Positions 1-5,027 of a stretch of 5,027 nucleotides of DNA are shown here, piece by piece. Under the pieces are notes generated by a model, which had not been told where the DNA came from, ran no database searches, and saw only the letters and a program-made list of their open reading frames with translations. This DNA comes from Bacteroidales bacterium UBA1751. Lineage in GTDB: Bacteria; Bacteroidota; Bacteroidia; Bacteroidales; UBA932. Each line of letters opens with the position of its first letter. The first letter of the stretch is position 1. The position numbers and the translations under genes were made by a program. The stretch covers positions 8,753 through 13,779 of the forward strand of contig DCHN01000022.1 of assembly GCA_002315995.1 (NCBI GenBank), given 5' to 3'.

Positions 1-884
1 CTTCTCTGACGGCTCTCCTGAGTCTCAACCTTCTCAACTACACGCTCCATAATTTTTTCAGAGTGCTTGATATCAGTATCTGTATATAGAGCAATGCTCT
101 TGCTGAAATCGTAACCGTTGTTTGTAAGGTCGCCATCCCAGGCAACTGTATAACCGCTCATAATGGCATTGTCAAGAACCTCAATGAACTCGTCCAACGG
201 CAGGTTGTACATAAGAGCGTGGTCCCAGTTGTCAGGAATCTCGCAAGGAACCATCTGGTAGAATGGATGGTGTGAGAAGCTTGTAATCTCAACATAATCA
301 TCAAGGTTAATTCCAAGGCTCTTGAAGTATGTAAGAGGAGTGTACTCCTTGCCCTCCCACTTGAATGTTGCAGGAACCTTTCCAAGATATGAATCAACGG
401 TTGCCTCAAACATTGCCTGAGGATATCCCTCCTCCTTGGCCACAGCAAGCTTGCTGAGTTCATCCATCCACTCAATGAGGTGCTTGTGATAGTGGCGTCC
501 GTTAGGTGAAACATACTCCATACCCGGATAAAGCTTCTCAGGCATACATCCATACTTCCTATACACATTAATTGCAATGTGAGGAATGCTGCCAGGTCCA
601 ACGTTGCCCTTGCCGCGGCGGATATAGTTGTCGCGAGTCCTCTCAATATAGTTGTTCCTTACAATGAACATCTCTGAAAGGTCAAGTTCAGGACCGCCCT
701 TTCTGAGTACCTCGCTCTCAAGCATTGAAGTGGTACCAAAGCACCAGCAGGTACTTGAGCTTCCCTGGTCCTTTACCGGTGTTGCAGGGTTCTGCTTTAC
801 AACGGTGAATTTGTATTCATACTGTGCAGATGCGCTGAAGCTCAGGGCCACAAATGCCATGCACAAAACAAGAATCTTCTTCAT
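1..884 (-). CDS. Secreted C1 family cysteine peptidase, bleomycin hydrolase/PepC-like (paralogue 3 of the array, 3' end missing)
   Basis: The frame is open from the ATG at 884 down to the left edge, giving 294 codons; the C-terminal part is outside the window. Residues 1-20 form a signal peptide (MKK, hydrophobic core, cleavage after A-S-A) with Gln21 as predicted mature N-terminus. Gln40 (oxyanion hole) and nucleophile Cys46 lie in DQGSSSTCWCFG, with papain-like spacing of six. LDLSEMF, YNLPLDEF and GYTVAWDGD are also seen in the upstream gene and correspond to blocks of the C1B (bleomycin hydrolase/aminopeptidase C) family. Catalytic His and Asn must lie beyond the edge and cannot be checked. 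It starts 30 bases after its neighbour's stop, with a weak GGAG 13 bases before the ATG, and is probably the third cistron of the operon. It is very similar to the middle gene and lacks that gene's five-residue insertion before LSEMF. Likely an exported peptidase; substrate unknown. It could be inactive if the unseen end is damaged. Confidence 0.92.
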   Translation of the reverse strand, partial: MKKILVLCMAFVALSFSASAQYEYKFTVVKQNPATPVKDQGSSSTCWCFGTTSMLESEVLRKGGPELDLSEMFIVRNNYIERTRDNYIRRGKGNVGPGSIPHIAINVYRKYGCMPEKLYPGMEYVSPNGRHYHKHLIEWMDELSKLAVAKEEGYPQAMFEATVDSYLGKVPATFKWEGKEYTPLTYFKSLGINLDDYVEITSFSHHPFYQMVPCEIPDNWDHALMYNLPLDEFIEVLDNAIMSGYTVAWDGDLTNNGYDFSKSIALYTDTDIKHSEKIMERVVEKVETQESRQR

Positions 885-914
885 AATAAATTTCTATCTC
901 CAGTTGGAAATCAA

Positions 915-2063
915 TTAAAGGCCCATCTTTTTGCGTATCTGGGCAGGGATACAGTTTTTATGCACCACAAAGCAAATGGTGTTTGCCTTAACGTACTCCA
1001 CTGACATATAGTGGTATCCAGTTTCGTTGCGGGCATTGTACTGGGTTGATGTGCGACCTGCACCCCACGAGTTCTTTGTAATATAGTACTTGACGCCCTC
1101 CTGGTCCTTTGCAATACCAACAATGTGCTCAATGTGGTCATCAACAAGGTCAAAGGTCTCAAACCTTCTCTGACGGTTCTCCTGGGTTACCTTACCCTCC
1201 TCTACCCTCTTCTCGAGCTGAGCGGTATGCTTTACGTCGAAATCGGTGTAAAGAGCTATCTCCTTGTAGAAATCATAGCCGTTGTTTGAAAGGTCACCGT
1301 CCCAAGCTACTGTGTAACCCATTTCAATGGCATTGTCAACGCACGCCATCCACTCATCAAGAGGCAGGTTGTACATCAGACCGAAATCCCAGTTGTCAGG
1401 AATCTCAACAGGAATCTGCTCGTAGAAAGGATGATGGCTAAAGCTTGTAATCTCTACATAGTCATCAAGGTTAACTCCAAGGCTCTTGAAGTATGTCATT
1501 GGAGTATACTTCTTTCCATTGTACTGGAACTGGGAAGGATACTCGCCGAGGTACTGGTCGAGAACAGCATTGAAAATCTTCTCAGGATAACCCTCCTCCT
1601 TCTCAACAGCCAGCTTGCTTATCTCCTTGATCCATTTTGAAAGGTTGCCGTGGTTATGAAGATCCTTTGGAGAGTAGTACTCTATTCCATGATATACAGA
1701 CTCCGGAACAATACCATATTTTTTCCAGCAGTTGAGAGCCATGTGAGGAATACTTCCAGGTCCTACGTTACCCTTGCCGTGGCGGATGTAGTTGTCGCGT
1801 GTTCTCTCAACATAGTTGTTCCTTACTGTGAACATCTCTGAAAGGTCAATATCCTTCACGCCAATCTTGCCTCCGCTTACCCTAATTGCTTCACTCTCAA
1901 GGAAAGAGGTCATACCAAAGCACCAGCAAGTACCTGTAGCCGCCTGATTCTTAACCTCGGTGGCAGGCAGACGCTTCACATCAGTAAACTCATATTTGTA
2001 CTGCGCGCTGAGTGAAGAAGCACCCATAAGAGCCAGCACCGCAATTGCAAAAATCCTTTTCAT
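915..2063 (-). CDS. Secreted C1 family cysteine peptidase, bleomycin hydrolase/PepC-like (paralogue 2, complete)
   Basis: A 382-residue protein. Residues 1-20 are a signal peptide ending S-L-S-A, with Gln21 as the mature start. The active site is assignable: Gln40, Cys46 in GTCWCFG, His310 in VDDHIEHIVGIA and Asn331 in TKNSWG. The DH.....G order matches the papain His region, and His-Asn spacing is 21. Middle blocks (TPMTYFKSLG 187-196, SFSHHPFY 207-214, YNLPLDEW 231-238, GYTVAWDGD 249-257) correspond to the C1B family (bleomycin hydrolase, aminopeptidase C), which is usually cytosolic and about 440-455 residues long. This protein is shorter, is exported, has no propeptide between signal and core, and ends only about a dozen residues after the last strand (RKKMGL). 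The stretch before His310 is about 20 residues shorter than in the upstream paralogue. The ATG has an A-rich leader and no Shine-Dalgarno sequence. Probably an envelope or secreted peptide hydrolase; specificity cannot be read from sequence. Confidence 0.95.
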   Translation of the reverse strand: MKRIFAIAVLALMGASSLSAQYKYEFTDVKRLPATEVKNQAATGTCWCFGMTSFLESEAIRVSGGKIGVKDIDLSEMFTVRNNYVERTRDNYIRHGKGNVGPGSIPHMALNCWKKYGIVPESVYHGIEYYSPKDLHNHGNLSKWIKEISKLAVEKEEGYPEKIFNAVLDQYLGEYPSQFQYNGKKYTPMTYFKSLGVNLDDYVEITSFSHHPFYEQIPVEIPDNWDFGLMYNLPLDEWMACVDNAIEMGYTVAWDGDLSNNGYDFYKEIALYTDFDVKHTAQLEKRVEEGKVTQENRQRRFETFDLVDDHIEHIVGIAKDQEGVKYYITKNSWGAGRTSTQYNARNETGYHYMSVEYVKANTICFVVHKNCIPAQIRKKMGL

Positions 2064-2110
2064 TGTTGTATCTGTTTTTTATTTTTTCACTTGCAATAGA
2101 TTGTTGACAT

Positions 2111-3331
2111 CTATTTTATTCCAAGCTTTGCCTTCAACTCCTTTGAAAGGGCAGCCTTAGGAATCACAATGTTCATTGTCTTGTACTTTACATACGGGAA
2201 TGAAGCATACCAATGACCTTTGTACTTGCCGGTAGGACCCCAAGAGTTCTTTACCATAAAGTATTTGTTGCCGTTCTGGTCCTTTGCAATACCGTAAATA
2301 TGCATTCCGTGGTCATCGGTAGTTGTCTTGAGATCATAACCCTCCTGACGCATCTGCTCAGTAACCTCAAGCTCTGCACCAGGTGCATCAAGATTGTTCA
2401 GAATTGCCTTTTTCTTCTCAGGATCTACACCTACCCAATGCTCCTGGTCAGAGCCGGCAGCCTCCTCGTTCTTCTTTACATCCGGAGCAACTGCAAGCCC
2501 GTTTCTTGTGAAGCCTGTTTCAGAAACATCTGAACCCCAAGCAATGGTGTAACCGTTCATTACAGCATCCTCCATAACCTTCATGAACTCATCAAGAGGA
2601 ATGTTGTATGAAAGAGTATTTCTCCAGTTGTCGGCAACCTCCATTGCAAACCATGTATAGTAAGGATGATGTGTGAAAGATGTGAGGCCAATGTAATCCT
2701 CGCTCTTTATATCAAGCTTCTTTGCATACTCCTTTGGAGTGTACTCCTTGCCGTCAACCTTGAACTTGGTTGGTATCTCGCCAAGATATGCGGCCTCAAC
2801 GCCCTGGAATCCCTTGAGCCATGCTGTTGTAAGCTGTTTCTTGTTAGGTACGCGTACAATTGTCTGAACGTATGATTTCAGAACTGCACTAAGCTCGCTG
2901 TGAGCATGCTTCTCGCTACCATAGTTCAAGCCTGGCATCTCGCTGTTAGGAACAATACCATATGCATCAATTACATCAAAGACATCACCGAAGTCAGAAC
3001 CCTGAGCGAAGTTGATATTGCCATCTCTTCTAACATACTCAACTGCCTTGTCTGAATAAGCCTTTGAAACAACGAACATCTCCGAAAGGTCAAGTGTAGT
3101 GTCTGCAACACCCTTGCGGATACACTCACTCTCAATGAAAGAGAGAGTTGAGAAGCACCAGCATGTACCGCTGCTTGCCTGGTTCTTGACACTTGTTATA
3201 GGATTAGCCTTCACTGTTGTAAAAACATAGCCCTCCTTCTTTGCCTCATCCTGCTTTGCAACATCCTGGGCAAAAGCCTGCCCCGCAAAAGCAAGAGCAG
3301 CTACCGAAAGAATAAAAAATCTGAATTTCAT
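2111..3331 (-). CDS. Secreted C1 family cysteine peptidase, bleomycin hydrolase/PepC-like (paralogue 1, complete, promoter-proximal)
   Basis: A 406-residue protein and the first gene of the minus-strand array. The signal peptide (MKFRFF, then an Ala-rich core) is predicted to be cut after Ala21, leaving Gln22; a charged stretch (about 23-33) precedes the core. Catalytic residues are Gln51, Cys57 in SGTCWCFS, His341 in DDHGMHIYGIAKD and Asn362 in VKNSWG. DHGM corresponds to the THAM of bleomycin hydrolase, and HHPYY, YNIPLDEF and GYTIAWGSD support the C1B assignment. Compared with the other two paralogues it has a longer segment (about 276-340, including GSDQEHWVG and EMRQEGYD) before the catalytic His. 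From memory this is the common form among Bacteroidales secreted C1 peptidases, so it is probably the ancestral copy. It ends KAKLGIK, without the long C-terminal arm of PepC/bleomycin hydrolase. The start lies about 40 bases from a divergent -7 box, with no Shine-Dalgarno. Likely an exported aminopeptidase or oligopeptidase. Confidence 0.95.
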   Translation of the reverse strand: MKFRFFILSVAALAFAGQAFAQDVAKQDEAKKEGYVFTTVKANPITSVKNQASSGTCWCFSTLSFIESECIRKGVADTTLDLSEMFVVSKAYSDKAVEYVRRDGNINFAQGSDFGDVFDVIDAYGIVPNSEMPGLNYGSEKHAHSELSAVLKSYVQTIVRVPNKKQLTTAWLKGFQGVEAAYLGEIPTKFKVDGKEYTPKEYAKKLDIKSEDYIGLTSFTHHPYYTWFAMEVADNWRNTLSYNIPLDEFMKVMEDAVMNGYTIAWGSDVSETGFTRNGLAVAPDVKKNEEAAGSDQEHWVGVDPEKKKAILNNLDAPGAELEVTEQMRQEGYDLKTTTDDHGMHIYGIAKDQNGNKYFMVKNSWGPTGKYKGHWYASFPYVKYKTMNIVIPKAALSKELKAKLGIK

Positions 3332-3372
3332 GGTTTATTAGTTAATTATATTGTTTACGCTTTAGAAACCTA

Positions 3373-3380
3373 CAAATATA
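3373..3380 (-). promoter_or_regulatory. Candidate Bacteroidota -7 promoter box for the peptidase operon
   Basis: Read on the minus strand this is TATATTTG, an exact match to the Bacteroidota -7 consensus TAnnTTTG. It would place the transcript start near 3366-3368, giving a leader of about 35 bases to the ATG at 3331. No TTG is found at the usual 19-21 base distance upstream; a TTTTG lies too close (11 bases). The region is AT-rich, so chance occurrence is possible. Confidence 0.4.
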
Positions 3381-3429
3381 ACAAAAAAAATCAAAACCGA
3401 TTTCTAAGTAATCTTGTCATAGTCTAATA

Positions 3430-3453
3430 AGAGATGTCACTCCTGACATCTCT
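3430..3453. repeat. Perfect 10-bp inverted repeat with 4-base spacer between divergent promoters
   Basis: AGAGATGTCA, spacer CTCC, then TGACATCTCT: the two arms are exact reverse complements. It ends 7 bases upstream of the weak -33 element of the plus-strand promoter and about 50 bases upstream of the minus-strand -7 box, so by these promoter calls it lies outside both transcripts. That placement fits a DNA operator for a dimeric regulator. A short terminator stopping read-through is the alternative, since ATTTT follows on the plus strand, but there is no long T-run and the stem is only 40% GC. Confidence 0.6.
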
Positions 3454-3460
3454 ATTTTCG

Positions 3461-3490
3461 TTCAGGATACGAAATAATATCATATCTTTG
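3461..3490 (+). promoter_or_regulatory. Candidate Bacteroidota promoter for the sugar-binding lipoprotein gene
   Basis: The -7 box TATCTTTG (3483-3490) matches TAnnTTTG. A weak -33 element, TTC instead of TTG, sits at 3461-3463 with 19 bases between them. Transcription would begin near 3495-3497, which supports the ATG at 3517 (leader about 20 bases) rather than the in-frame ATG at 3496. Confidence 0.6.
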
Positions 3491-3516
3491 CACGCATGAA
3501 AAATAGACAAACCAAT

Positions 3517-4530
3517 ATGAAAAAAACATTTCAACTTCTTGCTTTCGTAGCAATCTGTTCTGCAATAATGATATCTTGCAGCAAAGAGGATAAACAGAAA
3601 GTTAACGTTTCTTTGCTGTTGGAGGCAGGAAGCACAATTGAGAGATGGAAATACGATAAAGAGTACCTTCGTGAAGCTTTTTCCCAGTATAACCACGTAC
3701 ACACAGCACTACATGAAGCAGATGATGCAGAAACGCAGGTCGAGCAACTCAAAACTGCACTTGAATCAGGCGTAAAAAACATTGTCATCACTCCAATCAA
3801 TTATGATGCAATAAATAGTTCAGGACTTCTTGAACAGTATCCAAATGTCAATATTATATGCCATAGCCGTCTTATTTTCAATAGTTCAAGAATTGACTTT
3901 TACTCTTCCTGCGACATTGAAGAAATAGGTAGGCTGCAGGCAGACTATCTTGTTCAGCAATATATGGCATCCGGAAAAGAGACAATGACTCTTGAAATGT
4001 TTGCAGGTCCGAGCGGAGACAATACCTCTACAGGTATTTTTGCCGGTGCGTTCCAAACGCTCAAACCACTTATTGACAAAGGATATCTCATTATTAAAAG
4101 TGGAAAGAAAGAGTATCAGCAGGTTGCGCTTCCAGAGTGGAGCCGCACAGCAGCCTCAAATGAGATGAAAAACAGGCTTGCAAATTATTATACAGACGAA
4201 CTTCCCGACCTCATTCTCATTCCTAATGACGAATGCGCCATAGGCGTAATCAATGCCATTGACGAACAAAAACTCATAATAAAAAAATATCCTGCCATTA
4301 CGGGTCAGGACAACAGCGAAGAGGGACAGCAATATCTTAAAGAGGGCAAACTTGGAATGACTGTTGACCTCTCTGTAAAGGAGATGTGCTACAATACGGC
4401 TATGGTTGTAAGCAGTATGTGTCAAGATATCACCCCAGCAACACCAAACAGTGTAAACAATGGTGCCATTGACGTACCTTTGATCAAGTGCAACATCAAG
4501 GCTGTTTACGCTACCAAGGCTAATCAGTAA
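3517..4530 (+). CDS. XylF/ChvE-like sugar-binding lipoprotein (periplasmic binding protein type 1 fold)
   Basis: 337 residues from the ATG at 3517. An upstream in-frame ATG at 3496 would add MKNRQTN before the signal peptide and falls on the predicted transcript start, so it was not chosen. Residues 1-20 are a lipoprotein signal; Cys21 follows M-I-S and is followed by S-K-E-D. The rest follows the D-xylose-binding protein XylF and ChvE: IERWKYD (41-47, cf. LERWQKD), SRLI (117-120, cf. DRMI), IDFYSSCD (126-133), GDN (167-169), PND (236-238), TGQD (262-265), MTV (281-283), and VNNGAIDVP (313-321). These hits span both lobes, so the fold is intact. Family members bind pentoses or related sugars for CUT2 ABC importers or for signalling receptors. 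No permease or ATPase is adjacent; a phosphoesterase gene follows after 45 bases. The Asp of the DR sugar contact is Ser117 here, so the ligand may differ. Six further cysteines are present. Confidence 0.92.
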   Translation: MKKTFQLLAFVAICSAIMISCSKEDKQKVNVSLLLEAGSTIERWKYDKEYLREAFSQYNHVHTALHEADDAETQVEQLKTALESGVKNIVITPINYDAINSSGLLEQYPNVNIICHSRLIFNSSRIDFYSSCDIEEIGRLQADYLVQQYMASGKETMTLEMFAGPSGDNTSTGIFAGAFQTLKPLIDKGYLIIKSGKKEYQQVALPEWSRTAASNEMKNRLANYYTDELPDLILIPNDECAIGVINAIDEQKLIIKKYPAITGQDNSEEGQQYLKEGKLGMTVDLSVKEMCYNTAMVVSSMCQDITPATPNSVNNGAIDVPLIKCNIKAVYATKANQ

Positions 4531-4575
4531 CACTGAATCAGCAACTGAGTTCAAAGGCAGGAAACAGAATCGAAA

Positions 4576-5027
4576 ATGGACAGACGTTTTTTTCTCAAAG
4601 GCCTTGCCGGAACAGGAGTTCTGATTGCTTCATCCAAACTGCCTTCATTTGCCGGGACGCAGCAGCCACATATTGAGCACTCCAAATCCATCTTCTCACA
4701 GCGCGCAGACCACGAGAGACTGACGCTTTCTGTTTTCTGTGTAAACATTGGGTTGGAGAAACCTTTCTCCGCCCTTCACATCTCTGATACGCATCTAACA
4801 GAGGCATACGCTCACGAGAGCGAGAAGAAGCAGATACTCAAGGAGAAACAGACGGCTAAATTCGGAGGGATGCAGGCGCAGGCACTTGCCGATTCCCTTG
4901 CCTGGGCAAAGAAGAACTCAGATTACATCATCCATACCGGAGACATCATAGACTGGCAGAGCGAAGCCAACTTTGACCTCGTGAAAAACTGTTTCGGCGA
5001 ACACCTTTTCGGCTGCCTTGGCAATCA
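4576..5027 (+). CDS. Secreted calcineurin-like metallophosphoesterase (3' end missing)
   Basis: The frame is open from the ATG at 4576 to the right edge (150 codons plus two bases). The N-terminus MDRRFFLKG resembles a twin-arginine leader, followed by a hydrophobic stretch and a possible cleavage after SFA (residues 24-26). Three metal-binding motifs of the calcineurin-like superfamily are in order: ISDTHL (Asp71, His73), TGDIID (Asp123), and LGN at 148-150 followed by CA, which would complete GNH if the next base is a pyrimidine. The C-terminal metal-binding histidines are outside the window. Such enzymes hydrolyse phosphomono- or diesters with a two-metal centre; the substrate cannot be inferred. 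The gene begins 45 bases after the sugar-binding lipoprotein with no evident terminator, so co-transcription is likely. AGGAA at 4559-4563 is a rather distant Shine-Dalgarno-like sequence. The leader could alternatively act as an ordinary Sec signal. Confidence 0.92.
   Translation, partial: MDRRFFLKGLAGTGVLIASSKLPSFAGTQQPHIEHSKSIFSQRADHERLTLSVFCVNIGLEKPFSALHISDTHLTEAYAHESEKKQILKEKQTAKFGGMQAQALADSLAWAKKNSDYIIHTGDIIDWQSEANFDLVKNCFGEHLFGCLGN

Noticed and set aside
158..646. 162-codon open frame on the minus strand inside the left peptidase gene
   Set aside because: It overlaps, in another frame, a gene with clear signal peptide and C1 active-site motifs; its translation has no recognisable domain and looks like an out-of-frame reading.
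861..884. Cys8 in the signal peptide of the left paralogue as a lipobox
   Set aside because: It is too close to the N-terminus and sits inside the hydrophobic core; the ASA|Q site at residue 20 is a normal signal peptidase I site shared with the neighbour.
1122..1134. The second His of DDHIEHIVG (His313), and its counterpart His344 in the first paralogue, as catalytic residue
   Set aside because: Alignment with papain DHAVAAVG and bleomycin hydrolase THAM places the first His (310 and 341) at the catalytic position; the second falls on a papain Ala.
2064..2110. Possible terminator between the first and second peptidase genes (T-runs on the plus strand and a 7-bp inverted repeat AATAGAT/ATCTATT at 2095-2115)
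   Set aside because: In the direction of transcription the T-runs read as A-runs, the stem has one GC pair in seven, overlaps the stop codon and is followed by GCAAG, so it should not end transcription.
3424..3702. 92-codon minus-strand frame across the intergenic region and the start of the lipoprotein gene
   Set aside because: It overlaps the predicted plus promoter and the lipoprotein signal region, has no start context or domain, and its composition follows the opposite-strand gene.
4475..4482. TACCTTTG, an exact -7 consensus match 94 bases upstream of the phosphoesterase start
   Set aside because: It lies in the codons for the conserved DVP motif of the binding protein and has no TTG at -33 spacing, so coding constraint explains it better than an internal promoter.
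1..5027. Mobile element, CRISPR array, tRNA/rRNA or phage signature
   Set aside because: No transposase or integrase motif, short regular repeats, tRNA-like cloverleaf or rRNA-like stretch was seen; the repeat structure present is explained by paralogous genes.

Overview
The window looks like chromosomal DNA of a member of the Bacteroidota, most likely order Bacteroidales (Bacteroides/Prevotella-like). Three things point there: Bacteroidota-type -7 boxes (TAnnTTTG) in the one long intergenic region, starts with little or no Shine-Dalgarno sequence, and secreted proteins whose predicted mature N-terminus is Gln. No RNA gene, CRISPR array, insertion sequence or integrase was seen.

Layout. The left two thirds (1-3331) is a minus-strand block of three consecutive, co-directional genes read from right to left (3331->2111, 2063->915, 884->beyond position 1). 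All three encode secreted papain-fold cysteine peptidases of the bleomycin hydrolase/aminopeptidase C type (MEROPS C1B-like). The gaps are only 47 and 30 bases with no convincing terminator, so one transcript is likely. The two downstream genes are clearly closer to each other than to the first, which suggests successive tandem duplication. The last gene runs off the left edge and loses its catalytic His/Asn part.

Positions 3332-3516 form a divergent intergenic region. It holds a -7 box for each direction and, between them, a perfect 10-bp inverted repeat with a 4-base spacer (3430-3453).

The right third is plus strand. A lipoprotein resembling the D-xylose/ChvE sugar-binding proteins of ABC transporters (3517-4530) is followed 45 bases later by a calcineurin-like metallophosphoesterase with a twin-arginine-type leader (4576 to the right edge, truncated inside the GN(H) motif).

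How they may work together (inference): all five products carry export signals, so the locus looks dedicated to the envelope or exterior, with peptide hydrolysis on one arm and sugar binding plus phosphoester hydrolysis on the other. No permease or ABC ATPase is visible. Whether the two arms share regulation depends on the role of the central palindrome, which cannot be settled from sequence alone.
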